64,000 bases of DNA from Streptomyces sp. NBC_00162 (GTDB taxonomy: Bacteria > Actinomycetota > Actinomycetes > Streptomycetales > Streptomycetaceae): NCBI RefSeq assembly GCF_024611995.1, contig NZ_CP102509.1, positions 3,162,001-3,226,000 of the forward strand, written 5' to 3'. Made by a program: the position numbers and the translations under genes. Under the pieces are notes generated by a model, which had not been told where the DNA came from, made no database searches, and saw nothing but the letters and a program-made list of their open reading frames with translations. Below, one piece after another: positions 8,641 to 22,014 of this stretch (the first letter of the stretch is position 1; the number at the start of each line of letters is the position of its first letter).

Positions 8641-8793
8641 GCTGAGCGTGCTTCCCCTGCCCGCCCAAGGATGCGTACCGTACACGCCGGGTCCGGCCGG
8701 TCGCGCCGCGCGGCAGCGCACCCGGCGGGGTCCGGACCCGGTGGGCCCGGACTGCTGCCGCCCCCGCGGGAACGGGCTGGCATCATCGGCGGT

Positions 8794-9744
8794 ATGACAA
8801 GTTCGCTGCCGCTCCTGCCCCCGCACGCCCGCGTCTTCGTCGCGGGCCACCGCGGCCTCGTGGGGTCCGCGGTCGCCCGCCGGCTCACGGCCGACGGGCA
8901 CGAGGTGCTCACCCGGGGCCGCGCCGACCTCGATCTGCGTGATGCCGCCGCGACCGCCGCTTACCTGGCGGACGTCCGCCCGGACGCCGTGGTGCTGGCC
9001 GCCGCCAAGGTCGGCGGGATCATGGCCAACAGCACGTACCCGGTGCAGTTCCTCGAGGAGAACCTGCAGATCCAGCTCAGCGTGATCGGCGGCGCGCACG
9101 CCGCCGGCGTGGGCCGGCTGCTGTTCCTCGGATCGTCCTGCATCTACCCGAAGCTGGCCCCGCAGCCCATCCGCGAGGACGCCCTGCTGACCGGCCCGCT
9201 GGAGCCGACCAACGAGGCCTACGCCCTCGCGAAGATCGCCGGCATCGTCCAGGTCCAGTCGTACCGGAAGCAGTACGGGGCCTCGTACATCTCGGCCATG
9301 CCGACGAACCTGTACGGCCCGGGCGACAACTTCGACCTCGAGTCCTCGCACGTGCTGCCCGCCCTCATCCGGCGGTTCCACGAGGCCGCCGCCGAGGGCC
9401 GCGACGAGGTCACGCTGTGGGGCAGCGGTACCCCGCGCCGCGAGTTCCTGCACGTGGACGACCTGGCCGCCGCCTGCGCGGTGCTGCTGAACACCTACGA
9501 CGGCGACGAGCCCGTCAACATCGGCTGCGGCGAGGACCTGACGATCCGGGAGCTGGCCGAGACCGTCGCCGAGGTGACCGGTTTCCGCGGCCGGCTCGCC
9601 TGGGACACCTCCAAGCCGGACGGGACCCCGCGCAAGCTGCTGGACGTCGGCCGGCTGACCTCGCTCGGCTGGAAGCCCGGCATCCCGCTGCGGGAGGGCA
9701 TCGCCGCCACCTACCGGTGGTGGCTGCGCGAGCAGAACGGCTGA
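8794..9744 (+). CDS. fcl: GDP-L-fucose synthase
   Basis: A 316-residue NADP-dependent epimerase/reductase making GDP-L-fucose from GDP-4-keto-6-deoxymannose. The Rossmann motif [18 protein letters not shown] begins near residue 13. The family signature [14 protein letters not shown] is present, as are the catalytic [14 protein letters not shown] and the Tyr-xxx-Lys (YALAKIAG). The region [23 protein letters not shown] and the [16 protein letters not shown] block complete the match. The start was chosen at the ATG after GGCGGT because it leaves a normal short N-terminus. With the divergent gmd it provides the full two-step route from GDP-mannose. The next gene converges with a 16-nt gap. Confidence 0.97.
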   Translation: MTSSLPLLPPHARVFVAGHRGLVGSAVARRLTADGHEVLTRGRADLDLRDAAATAAYLADVRPDAVVLAAAKVGGIMANSTYPVQFLEENLQIQLSVIGGAHAAGVGRLLFLGSSCIYPKLAPQPIREDALLTGPLEPTNEAYALAKIAGIVQVQSYRKQYGASYISAMPTNLYGPGDNFDLESSHVLPALIRRFHEAAAEGRDEVTLWGSGTPRREFLHVDDLAAACAVLLNTYDGDEPVNIGCGEDLTIRELAETVAEVTGFRGRLAWDTSKPDGTPRKLLDVGRLTSLGWKPGIPLREGIAATYRWWLREQNG

Positions 9745-9760
9745 TCTCACACGGAGCCCC

Positions 9761-11236
9761 TCAGTACGCTCCGCGGCCGTCGACGACGGCGCGGAGCGTA
9801 CGGCCCATCACGTCGACGTCACTGGTGAAGGACCAGTTGTCGACGTACTGCAGATCGAGCTGGATGGTTTCGTCCCAGGACAGGTCGGAGCGCCCGCTGA
9901 TCTGCCACAGCCCCGTCATCCCGGGCCGCACGGTGAGCCGGCGCAGCTCGACCTCGTCGTACTTCGCCACCTCCTCCGGCAGCGGCGGGCGCGGGCCGAC
10001 CAGCGACATGTGTCCTGTCAGTACGTTGATCAGCTGCGGCAGTTCGTCCATGGAGGTGCGGCGCAGCAGCCGGCCCACCCGGGTCACCCGGGGGTCGCGG
10101 CGCATCTTGAACATCAGGCCGTCGTTCTCGTTGTGCCCGGCGAGCTCGGCCTTGCGGGCGTCGGCGTCCATCACCATGGTGCGGAACTTCCACATGACGA
10201 ACGGGACTCCGGCCCGGCCGATGCGCCGCTGCCGGTAGAAGGCCGGGCCGCGCGAGCCGAAACGTATCGCCAGGACGATGCCGAGGAAGAGCGGAGAGAG
10301 CAGGAGCAGCCCGGCGGCGGCCCCCACCCGGTCCAGAGCCGACTTGAGCAGGGTCTGCACGCCCCGGCTGACCGGCGGCGCGACCCGCAGCACGGCGAGC
10401 CCGCCCGCGGACAGGGTCTCCAGCCGCTTGAGGGAGACCTCCACCAGGCCGGGGAAGACGGCGAGTTCCAGTCCGGCGTCGTGCAGAGCCCAGGCGACGC
10501 GGCGCAGCCGCTCCCCCGTGATCCGCACGCCGGGGGCCACCAGCACCAGGTCGGCCTGGTGGCTGCGGACGGCGCCGAGCACGGCCGCGGAGTCGCCGTT
10601 CGGAGCCTCGGGCATCCCCGCCTCGAGGCGGGCGGCGACCGGCACCCCGCTGTCGAGGGCCCCGGCGCCGACCGGGACCACGCCGACGACCACGTACGGG
10701 TGGTCGGTGCGCGCGGCCAGGTGCGCGATGACGTCCTCGGCGGCGTCGGGCTCGCCCACCACCAGGACCCGGCTGACGGCCTGGGCCTCGCGGCGGGCCG
10801 CCGAGAGATGACGGTAGGTCAGTTTGTGGCAGGCTACGGTGATCAGCAGGGCGGGCAGCAGGGCCCCGAGGGCGGACAGCCGGGGTGTGTCCTCCTCGGT
10901 CACCACGCGGGCAACGGCGAGCACGCCGATCAGAATCAGCCAGTCGTGTACCACGGGCAGCACGCCGCGGGATTCCCCGAGCGCCCGGGCCGCGTACCGC
11001 CGGCGCAGCGCCTGCACCCCGGTCCACGCCACGGCGGCGGCCAGGGCGCAGTAGAGGGGCCGGACCTGCTGCGCTGCCGCGAAGACGAGTCCCACGGGAA
11101 CGGCGGCGCCGAGGAAGTCGGCCCCGACGGCGGCGGGCAGGTACCAACGAGCCTTGTCACCGAGGCGCCGTGCGGGCAGAGCGGACCCGCGGACCGCCCT
11201 GGCCACTCTTTGCGCCGGAAAATGGACATGCCTCAT
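9761..11236 (-). CDS. Polyprenyl glycosylphosphotransferase (exopolysaccharide initiating enzyme)
   Basis: A 491-residue WbaP/CpsE-type enzyme that puts the first sugar-1-phosphate onto undecaprenyl phosphate. The N-terminal half has four or five hydrophobic segments (about residues 35-150) and a nucleotide-fold-like CoA-binding domain (VSRVLVVGEPDAAEDVI). A further helix, AAGLLLLSPLFLGIVLAIRF, precedes the catalytic domain. That domain has FYRQRRIGRAG, MWKFRTM, DELPQLINVLTGHMSLVGPR and RPGMTGLWQISGRSDL, all hallmarks of the family. It presumably initiates the polymer handled by the glycosyltransferase and polymerase at the left of the window. The ATG at 11236 follows a G-rich site; the open frame extends far upstream but only as a shadow of the protease gene. 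Confidence 0.93.
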   Translation of the reverse strand: MRHVHFPAQRVARAVRGSALPARRLGDKARWYLPAAVGADFLGAAVPVGLVFAAAQQVRPLYCALAAAVAWTGVQALRRRYAARALGESRGVLPVVHDWLILIGVLAVARVVTEEDTPRLSALGALLPALLITVACHKLTYRHLSAARREAQAVSRVLVVGEPDAAEDVIAHLAARTDHPYVVVGVVPVGAGALDSGVPVAARLEAGMPEAPNGDSAAVLGAVRSHQADLVLVAPGVRITGERLRRVAWALHDAGLELAVFPGLVEVSLKRLETLSAGGLAVLRVAPPVSRGVQTLLKSALDRVGAAAGLLLLSPLFLGIVLAIRFGSRGPAFYRQRRIGRAGVPFVMWKFRTMVMDADARKAELAGHNENDGLMFKMRRDPRVTRVGRLLRRTSMDELPQLINVLTGHMSLVGPRPPLPEEVAKYDEVELRRLTVRPGMTGLWQISGRSDLSWDETIQLDLQYVDNWSFTSDVDVMGRTLRAVVDGRGAY

Positions 11237-11617
11237 GGGCCCCCCTGGCACGTGGTCTATGACAGCGGCGAGCGTCCACGGCTTCCCCAGGCAACGGACG
11301 ACTGTCGCACCGGGAAACAGTACGACAAACACCCGTACGGTAAATGCGGATTGACGCAACCCAACCTCATGTTGCTCAAGTGTTAGCAACCGGTACCAGC
11401 CGTTCCGGACACCGGAGCCCTCATTCGCACGCAAAGGTGAATGGTCCGGATACCGGATACGTCTCTTCGGAGAACGAACCGTTTCCGGCCAACCTTTTGA
11501 CGCGCTCCTGACATTGTGGCCAGCAGATGGCACTCTTCGACCGTTCATCGCACCAGCCCTGATCTGCCCGGAGGCCCACCCAGCCGTCCGGAACCCCCCT
11601 TGCAGAAGGAGTCTGCG
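11237..11617. other. Divergent promoter region, no gene seen
   Basis: This 381-bp spacer separates the divergent sugar transferase and metalloprotease genes and should hold both promoters. TTGACG hexamers occur at 11351 and 11497 on the plus strand, neither with a convincing -10 partner. TCCGGATACCGGATAC near 11446 contains short inverted and direct repeats. No credible open frame is present. Confidence 0.5.
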
Positions 11618-13885
11618 TTGAGAGCCACCCCCCAGAGGCGTGCCACCGCAGCCGGCGCGCTCGTTGCCGCGGCAGCCCTGCTCGCCGTAGGCATACAGGC
11701 CGGCACCGCAACCGCCGACGCCACCGCGTCGCAGGCCGGCACGGCCGTCCAGTCCAACCCCGGCGCGGCCAACCTCAAACTCAGCGCTTCGGAGCGTGCG
11801 ACGCTCCTCGCCGAGGCCAACTCGACCACCGTGCAGGCGGCCAAGGCGCTCGGCCTCGGCGGCGGCGAGAAGCTGGTCGTCCGCGAAGTGGTCAAGGACG
11901 TCGACGGCACCACGCACACCATGTACGAGCGGACCTACGACGGTCTGCCCGTGCTCGGCGGCGACCTGACCGTTCACGCCAAGGACGGCGTCACCAAGAG
12001 CGTCACCAAGGCGACCCAGCACGAGATCAAGGTCGCGGACACCAACGCCTCGGTGACCCCGGCGGCCGCCGAGAGCCAGGCCGTCTCGGCCGCCAGCGCC
12101 GAGGGCTCGAAGGAGGCCAAGGCCTCCAAGAACGCCCGCAAGGTGATCTGGGCGGCCAACGGCGTTCCGGTCCTCGCGTTCGAGACCGTCGTCGGCGGCC
12201 TCCAGCACGACGGCACGCCGAACGAGCTGCACGTGGTGACCAACGCCAAGACCGGCGCCAAGATCACCGAGTGGCAGGCCGTCGAGACCGGCACCGGCAA
12301 CACCATGTACAGCGGCAACGTGACCCTCGGGACCTCGCAGTCGGGCAGCACGTACAACATGACCGACGCCGCCCGCGGCAACCACAAGACGTACAACCTC
12401 AACCGCGGCACCTCCGGCACCGGCACGCTGTTCTCCGGCCCGGACGACATCTGGGGCAACAACCTGCCGTCCAACCTGGAGACGGCCGGCGCGGACGCGC
12501 ACTACGGCGCCGCGGTCACGTGGGACTACTACAAGAACGTGCACGGCCGCAACGGCCTGCGCAACGACGGCGTGGCCCCGTACAGCCGGGTCCACTACGG
12601 CAACGCGTACGTCAACGCGTTCTGGCAGGACACCTGCTTCTGCATGACCTACGGCGACGGCGAAGGCAACAACAAGCCGCTCACCTCCACCGACGTGGCC
12701 GCGCACGAGATGACCCACGGCCTCACCTCGGTCACCGGCAACATGACCTACAGCGGTGAGCCCGGCGGTCTGAACGAGGCCACCTCCGACATCTTCGCGG
12801 CGGCCGTCGAGTTCTACGCCAACAACCCGACGGACGTCGGTGACTACCTGGTCGGCGAGAAGATCGACATCCGCGGCAACGGCACCCCGCTGCGCTACAT
12901 GGACAAGCCGAGCAAGGACGGCTCGTCCAAGGACGCCTGGTACTCGGGCATCGGCTCCATCGACGTCCACTACTCCTCGGGTCCGGCCAACCACTGGTAC
13001 TACCTGGCCTCCGAGGGCTCCGGTGCCAAGGTCGTCAACGGCGTGAGCTACGACTCGCCGACCTCCGACGGCCTCCCGGTCACCGCGATCGGCCGCGACG
13101 CCGCCTCGAAGATCTGGTTCCGCGCGCTGACCACCGGTCTGTTCCGGTCCAACACCGACTACGCGGCCGCCCGTACGGCCACCCTGCAGGCCGCCGCCGA
13201 CCTCTACGGCGCCGGCTCGGCCACGTACAACAACGCGGCCAACGCCTGGGCGGGCATCAACGTCGGCCCCCGCGTGGTGAGCGGCGTCACGGTCACCAAC
13301 CCCGGTAACCAGAACACCGTCACGGGCAGCGCGGTCAGCCTGCAGGTCCAGGCCACCAGCACCAACCCCGGTGCGCTGAGCTACGCGGCGACCGGCCTAC
13401 CGGCCGGCCTGTCGATCAACGCCTCAACGGGTCTGATCTCCGGTACGGCCACCACCGCGGGCACGTCCAACGTGACCGTCACGGTGACCGACTCGCAGAG
13501 CAAGACGGGCACGGCGGCCTTCACCTGGACCGTCGGCACCACCCAGCCCAACGTCTTCGAGAACACCACCGACTACGCGATCGCGGACAACGCGACCGTG
13601 GACTCCCCGATCACCGTGAACCGCACCGGCAACGCGCCGAGCGCCCTCAAGGTGGACGTCAACATCCTCCACACCTACATCGGTGACCTGAAGGTCGACC
13701 TGGTCGCCCCCGACGGCACCCTCTACAACCTGCACAACCGGGCCGGCGGCAGCGCTGACAACATCGTGAAGTCCTTCACGGTCAACGCCTCCTCCGAGGT
13801 GGCCGCCGGAGTCTGGAAGCTCCGGGTCAACGACAACGCCAACCTCGACACCGGCAAGATCGACAGCTGGAAGCTCACCTTCTGA
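11618..13885 (+). CDS. Secreted M4 (thermolysin-like) metalloprotease with Ig-like and P domains
   Basis: A 755-residue preproprotease. The start is TTG at 11618, chosen because AAGGAG ends 6 nt before it and the reading begins directly with a signal peptide (RATPQRR, then an Ala/Leu-rich core ending TATA). Residues about 50-240 are an FTP/PepSY-type propeptide. The catalytic domain has the zinc motif H363-E-M-T-H367 and the third ligand in GGLNEATSD (Glu387, the usual 20 residues after the second His). The downstream SGPANHWYY helix carries the catalytic His. After the catalytic domain come a putative Ig-like domain (about 555-640) and a proprotein-convertase P domain (LHTYIGDLKVDLVAPDG). 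It degrades extracellular protein; the P domain probably stabilises or targets it. A hairpin follows the stop. Confidence 0.95.
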   Translation: MRATPQRRATAAGALVAAAALLAVGIQAGTATADATASQAGTAVQSNPGAANLKLSASERATLLAEANSTTVQAAKALGLGGGEKLVVREVVKDVDGTTHTMYERTYDGLPVLGGDLTVHAKDGVTKSVTKATQHEIKVADTNASVTPAAAESQAVSAASAEGSKEAKASKNARKVIWAANGVPVLAFETVVGGLQHDGTPNELHVVTNAKTGAKITEWQAVETGTGNTMYSGNVTLGTSQSGSTYNMTDAARGNHKTYNLNRGTSGTGTLFSGPDDIWGNNLPSNLETAGADAHYGAAVTWDYYKNVHGRNGLRNDGVAPYSRVHYGNAYVNAFWQDTCFCMTYGDGEGNNKPLTSTDVAAHEMTHGLTSVTGNMTYSGEPGGLNEATSDIFAAAVEFYANNPTDVGDYLVGEKIDIRGNGTPLRYMDKPSKDGSSKDAWYSGIGSIDVHYSSGPANHWYYLASEGSGAKVVNGVSYDSPTSDGLPVTAIGRDAASKIWFRALTTGLFRSNTDYAAARTATLQAAADLYGAGSATYNNAANAWAGINVGPRVVSGVTVTNPGNQNTVTGSAVSLQVQATSTNPGALSYAATGLPAGLSINASTGLISGTATTAGTSNVTVTVTDSQSKTGTAAFTWTVGTTQPNVFENTTDYAIADNATVDSPITVNRTGNAPSALKVDVNILHTYIGDLKVDLVAPDGTLYNLHNRAGGSADNIVKSFTVNASSEVAAGVWKLRVNDNANLDTGKIDSWKLTF

Positions 13886-13930
13886 CCCCTGCCGGGGCAG
13901 CGTGAGCGACAGCTGAACAGATAGACCACG

Positions 13931-13964
13931 GGGCCGCCCGGGAGCAGACCTCCCCGGGCGGCCC
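13931..13964 (+). terminator. Hairpin terminator after the M4 protease
   Basis: GGGCCGCCCGGGGA and TCCCCGGGCGGCCC form a perfect GC-rich stem around a 6-nt loop, 45 nt after the protease stop codon. The next gene converges, so it may serve both directions. Confidence 0.75.
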
Positions 13965-13993
13965 TGTTCCATTGGACCGTGCCGGCCCCCGGA

Positions 13994-14620
13994 TCAGCCG
14001 ATGGCGCGGAAGACGGAGGCCAAGAAGTCTTCCTTTCCTGCCTCCGGCGCCCCTCCCCCGTCTTCGGCCGCGCCGTTGCCGGGGCGGGCGGCCTGGTCCT
14101 CGCGGCCCTCCCAGTCACCTCGGCCCGGGTCCTCCTGGCCCTGGTCCTCCTGGCCCTGCTCCCCGCGGCCCTGCTCTCCCCGGCCTTGTTCTCCGAGGCC
14201 CTGGTCCCCGAGGCCCTGCTCCCCGCGGCCGTCCCAGTCGCCCCGGCCCGGGCCCTCTTCGTGGGACGACCTGAAGACGACCGCGACGGCCTCCAGGTTC
14301 CGCTCGCGCTCGCCCGGCTCCACCACCCGCTCCGGCTCCCCGCCGCAGCTGCGGTTGCCGAAGAGCACGGCCTGCGACCTCGTGTCGTTGACCACGTCGA
14401 TGGCGGGCTCGTCGCGCGAGGTGCCGGTCAGCAGGTAGCAGGTGTCGTTGTCCGCGGGCCTGATCTGGCCTCTGGTCAGTTCGCCGCCCTCGTCGAGGAA
14501 CTGGTAGTGCAGGATGCCCAGGCCCCAGCCGTCGTGGTCGTCGGCCAGCGACGGGCCGGCGGTGGGCAGGACGAGTGCGAGGGCGCCGGCGAACACGACG
14601 GCGGTGGTGCGAAGACGCAT
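13994..14620 (-). CDS. Small secreted protein with G/E/Q/D repeat tail
   Basis: A 208-residue protein with a signal peptide (MRLRTT, hydrophobic core, cleavage near SLADD). A conserved-looking central part (about residues 30-120) has two cysteines: C in NDTCYLL and C in GNRSCGGEP. The second half is low-complexity: degenerate 5-6 residue units GRGEQ, GLGDQ, GLGEQ, GRGEQ, GQEDQ and GQEDP run between two GRGDW-D/EGR boundary motifs. The tail ends EDFLASVFRAIG. I do not recognise a family. Strong codon bias within the repeats indicates real coding. The repeat tail likely varies in length between strains. It follows a separate promoter and converges on the protease. Confidence 0.75.
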   Translation of the reverse strand: MRLRTTAVVFAGALALVLPTAGPSLADDHDGWGLGILHYQFLDEGGELTRGQIRPADNDTCYLLTGTSRDEPAIDVVNDTRSQAVLFGNRSCGGEPERVVEPGERERNLEAVAVVFRSSHEEGPGRGDWDGRGEQGLGDQGLGEQGRGEQGRGEQGQEDQGQEDPGRGDWEGREDQAARPGNGAAEDGGGAPEAGKEDFLASVFRAIG

Positions 14621-14755
14621 GGGGGAAGTCCGTTCCTCGGGTCCGCGGATGCCGGGTGGCATCCGCGGGCAGCGTAGGAGCGGACGAGGGTGCCGAAACG
14701 ATTCGGCAGGCCCAGCACGTCGGAGGTTCACCCGTGAGGCCCGCCCGCCCGCGCC

Positions 14756-14792
14756 GGGGGCGGGCGGCCGATGGATCCGACCGCCCGCCCCC
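14756..14792 (-). terminator. Hairpin terminator after glgP
   Basis: GGGGGCGGGCGG and CCGCCCGCCCCC form a perfect 12-bp stem around a 13-nt loop, 18 nt beyond the glgP stop codon on the minus strand. Confidence 0.7.
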
Positions 14793-14810
14793 TGGAGCAC
14801 GGTGCCCGCG

Positions 14811-17447
14811 TCACCGCAGGAGTACGCCGCCCCCCGCGTCCGCGTCCACCGGGGACGCGACCAGCCCCAGTTCGGCCGGGCTCGCCAGCAGCGGGTGCGC
14901 CGGCAGGATGCGCACCGTGTAGCCGAAGGGCCCCGTACGGTCGAGGGCGAGCGGGCCCTCGTACACCCAGCGCCCCTCCAGGTCCGGCCCGGCGGCCGGC
15001 TTGAGCGGGAAGGTCCGCCCGTCCCGGATCACGTCCTGCGGGTCCACCCGCCCGGCGAAGGCCTGCACCTCCACGTCCTCCGGCGCCAGCGCGTCCAGCG
15101 ACACCTGCACGCGCAGCGTGAGGGTGGCCCCCAGCTCCGCGGTGCCGTTGACCGGGGCCGCGGCGAGGGCCTCGACGTGTTCGACGCCGACCCGCGGCCA
15201 GGCCGCCCTGACCCGCCCCTTCCACCAGGCGAGGTCCCGCGCCGCCTCGGAGTCGAGGGCGCGGTGGGCGCGCGCGGCCGGCGCGTAGAGCCGTTCCACG
15301 TACTCCCGCACCATCCGCCCGGCGAGCACCTTCGGCCCGAGCGAGACCAGCGTGCGCCGGACCATCTCGATCCACCGCACCGGGAGCCCGGTGCGCCCGA
15401 CCCGGTCGTAGAACCGGGGCGCGACCCGGCCCTCGATCAGCTCGTAGAGGGCGTTCGCCTCCAGGTGGTCCCGGCGGTCCTCGTCCGCCCCGAGCCCGTC
15501 GGCGGTCGGGATGGCCCAGCCGAAGTCCGGCTCGAACCACTCGTCCCACCACCCGTCCAGCACGGACAGGTTGAGGCAGCCGTTCAGCGCGGCCTTCATC
15601 CCGCTGGTGCCGCAGGCCTCCAGCGGCCGCAGCGGGTTGTTCAGCCAGACGTCGCAGCCCGGGTAGAGCTTCTGCGCCATGGCCATGCCGTAGTCGGGCA
15701 GGAAGACGATCCGGTGGCGCACCCGCGGGTCGTCCGCGAAGCGCACCAGCTCCTGCACGAGCCGCTTGCCGCCGTCGTCGGCCGGGTGCGCCTTGCCCGC
15801 GACCACGATCTGCACCGGCCGGTCCGGGTCGAGCAGCAGCCTGCGCAGCCGGTCCGGGTCGCGCAGCATCAGCGTGAGCCGCTTGTAGGAGGGCACGCGC
15901 CGGGCGAATCCGATGGTGAGCACGTCCGGGTCGAGTACGGAGTCCACCCAGCCCAGTTCGGCGTCGGCGGCCCCGCGCTGGAGCCAGGAGGCCCGCAGCC
16001 GGTCCCGTACCTCCTGGACCAGCTGCTCGCGCAGCACCCGGCGCAGGTCCCACACGTCCTGGTCGGGGATGTCGGCGACCGCGTCCCAGCGCGTGGAGCC
16101 GCCGACCGACAGGGCGTCCTCGGTGCGGCCCGCGCCGATCTGGCGGGCGCCGAGCCGGACGACCTCCGGGGCCACCCAGGTCGGGGCGTGCACCCCGTTG
16201 GTGACGGAGGTGATGGGCACGTCCGACGGGTCGAAGCCGGGCCACAGCCCGGCGAACATCTCCCGGCTGACCGAGCCGTGCAGGGTGGACACCCCGTTGG
16301 CGCGCTGCGCCAGGCGCAGACCCATCACGGCCATGTTGAACACCCCGGGGTCGCCCCCGGGGTAGGACTCCGCGCCCAGGTCCAGGATCCGCTCGACCGG
16401 TACGCCGGCCAGCTCTCCGCCCTCCCCGAAGTGCCGGGCCACCAGGGCCCGCTCGAAGCGGTCGATGCCGGCCGGGACGGGAGTGTGCGTGGTGAACACC
16501 GTCCCGGCGCGCACCGCCTCGACGGCGGCGTCGAAGCCGAGCCCCTGCTCCCGTTCCAGTTCCCTTATGCGTTCGAGGCCGAGGAAGCCGGCGTGTCCCT
16601 CGTTGGTGTGGAAGACCTCGGGGTCGGGATGCCCGGTGATCCGGCAGTACGTGCGCACCGCGCGCACCCCGCCGATGCCCAGCAGCATCTCCTGGAGCAG
16701 CCGGTGGTCGCTGCCGCCGCCGTAGAGCCGGTCGGTCACCTCGCGGGCCGGGGCGTCGTTGTCCTCGACGTCGGAGTCCAGGAGCAGCAGCGGCACGCGC
16801 CCGACGCGGGCCTGCCAGATGTGCGCGTGCAGGGCGCGGCCGCCGGGGAGGGTCAGCGAGACGCGGGCCGGGGAGCCGTCCTCCTCGCGGAGCAGGGACA
16901 GCGGGAGTTCGTTGGGGTCGAGCACCGGATAGTGCTCCTGCTGCCAGCCGTCGCGCGAGAGCGACTGCCGGAAGTAGCCGTGCCGGTAGAGCAGTCCCAC
17001 ACCGACGAGCGGGACGCCGAGGTCACTGGCGGCCTTCAGGTGGTCCCCGGCGAGGATGCCGAGGCCGCCGGAGTACTGGGGCAGGGCGGCGGTGATGCCG
17101 AACTCGGGGGAAAAGTAGGCGATGGCGGCGGGCAGTTCCGCGCCGTTCTCCTGGCTCTGGTACCACCTCCCGCCGTTGACGTAGTCATCGAGGTCGGCGG
17201 CGACGACGGCGAGCCGCCGCAGGAACCGGCGGTCGCCGGCGAGTTCCGCGAGCCGGGCGGCGGACACCGCGCCGAGCAGCCGGACGGGATCGCCGCCGGC
17301 GGCCTGCCAGCCCTCGGGGTCGACGGATTGGAAGAGTTCACGGGTCTCGGCATGCCACGACCAGCGCAGATTGCGCGCGAGGTCGGTGAGCGGCAGCAGG
17401 GTCTCCGGAAGGACGGGGCGCACGGTGAATCGACGGATAGCCTTCAC
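14811..17447 (-). CDS. glgP: Alpha-glucan (glycogen) phosphorylase
   Basis: An 878-residue phosphorylase of the short actinobacterial alpha-glucan type. It releases glucose-1-phosphate from alpha-1,4-glucan. Recognisable blocks are the N-terminal LARNLRWSWH, the EFGI and GLGILAGDHLKAASDLG glycine-rich loops, FHTNEGHAGFLGLERIREL, and the pyridoxal-phosphate lysine region EACGTSGMKAALNG. The GTG at 17447 was chosen over an upstream ATG at 17513 because AAGGTGG lies at a good distance and KAIRRFTVRPVLPE is the normal family N-terminus. It is divergent from glgE, so synthesis and breakdown of the same glucan share a 685-bp control region. A terminator follows. Confidence 0.95.
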   Translation of the reverse strand: MKAIRRFTVRPVLPETLLPLTDLARNLRWSWHAETRELFQSVDPEGWQAAGGDPVRLLGAVSAARLAELAGDRRFLRRLAVVAADLDDYVNGGRWYQSQENGAELPAAIAYFSPEFGITAALPQYSGGLGILAGDHLKAASDLGVPLVGVGLLYRHGYFRQSLSRDGWQQEHYPVLDPNELPLSLLREEDGSPARVSLTLPGGRALHAHIWQARVGRVPLLLLDSDVEDNDAPAREVTDRLYGGGSDHRLLQEMLLGIGGVRAVRTYCRITGHPDPEVFHTNEGHAGFLGLERIRELEREQGLGFDAAVEAVRAGTVFTTHTPVPAGIDRFERALVARHFGEGGELAGVPVERILDLGAESYPGGDPGVFNMAVMGLRLAQRANGVSTLHGSVSREMFAGLWPGFDPSDVPITSVTNGVHAPTWVAPEVVRLGARQIGAGRTEDALSVGGSTRWDAVADIPDQDVWDLRRVLREQLVQEVRDRLRASWLQRGAADAELGWVDSVLDPDVLTIGFARRVPSYKRLTLMLRDPDRLRRLLLDPDRPVQIVVAGKAHPADDGGKRLVQELVRFADDPRVRHRIVFLPDYGMAMAQKLYPGCDVWLNNPLRPLEACGTSGMKAALNGCLNLSVLDGWWDEWFEPDFGWAIPTADGLGADEDRRDHLEANALYELIEGRVAPRFYDRVGRTGLPVRWIEMVRRTLVSLGPKVLAGRMVREYVERLYAPAARAHRALDSEAARDLAWWKGRVRAAWPRVGVEHVEALAAAPVNGTAELGATLTLRVQVSLDALAPEDVEVQAFAGRVDPQDVIRDGRTFPLKPAAGPDLEGRWVYEGPLALDRTGPFGYTVRILPAHPLLASPAELGLVASPVDADAGGGVLLR

Positions 17448-18132
17448 ACGTTCCACCTTCGCAGGGGATTGCGGATCGGAGCGGTCGCACCACGCTGTGC
17501 ACCCGCGCATCACCCCCGGAAGGCTAGCGCCGCCCCCGCCCCCAGGACCATGGCGCCTGTGCCGCGCAGGGGCGCGGCTCCGTCAGGTCGCCGTCCCAGT
17601 CCGTGAGATCCGGGGGGTCCGGATCGGACGTCCCCGTACGCCGGACCGTACGAGACCAGCCAACTCCGGCGGCCCCGCGTACCCGTACATCCGTGCGGTG
17701 GCATCCGCGATTTGCCCTCTTCGCACCGATTTGCCCTTGTGGCCCGAAGGCCCCAGAGGGGACCGGGTGACAGGTGGGTCTCGTGATGGGTGTCCCTACA
17801 TCAGGTAGTCCTGCGCGACTTGACGGAGCCCCGCCGGATGTCGAGCCAGGGCTTGGTATTGGCCCCGCCACTACGTACGAGTAGTTAACCAAGCGCGCGG
17901 ATTGGGCGGGGAGAGAGTGGGAAGGGCTCACCGGGTACACGTGGTACACGCACGGCGCACCCGCCCCCAACCTCTCCCCGCCACCCGAGTGAACGCGGAC
18001 AGGAGCGGCCATGCCCGCAGCCCAGCCGTCCACCGAGCGGCTACAAACAGACCGAACAGAGCGTGCACTACCAGCCGCGATACCGGCTGGCCTGTTGTCA
18101 CCGAGCCCTGCGAACTGCCCCCAGGTGATCCC
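17448..18132. other. Long divergent control region between glgP and glgE
   Basis: This 685-bp spacer contains no credible gene. Notable sequences are an ACTAC-6-GTAGT inverted repeat at 17870-17885 next to GTTAACC, and GTACACGTGGTACACG near 17934-17949. No clear -10/-35 pair could be assigned. The length suggests long 5' leaders or several regulatory inputs for the alpha-glucan genes. Confidence 0.5.
17870..17885. promoter_or_regulatory. Operator-like inverted repeat upstream of glgE
   Basis: ACTAC and GTAGT are perfect 5-bp arms around GTACGA, followed by TAACC. It lies about 250 bp before glgE and 420 bp before glgP in the shared spacer. A regulator site is plausible; which protein binds is unknown. 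Confidence 0.35.
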
Positions 18133-21845
<3,713 letters not shown>

Positions 21846-22014
21846 GACTCGTCCTAGCAGGCCGGGTACGGGGCGGGCAGCACGCGAATGGGTCAATCGC
21901 CCGCCCCTGTACGGATCATCCTGACCCGACACTCGCACTTGCCGGAGAAGCAACTGCCGCGCATCCGGGACACTCTGCGCATTCTGTGACGGCCCGGGGA
22001 AAGGACGCGACGCC

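Noticed and set aside
11237..12994. A possible long N-terminal extension of the sugar transferase running through the protease gene
   Set aside because: The extension is antisense to the M4 protease and lacks any domain; the ATG at 11236 fits the normal family start.
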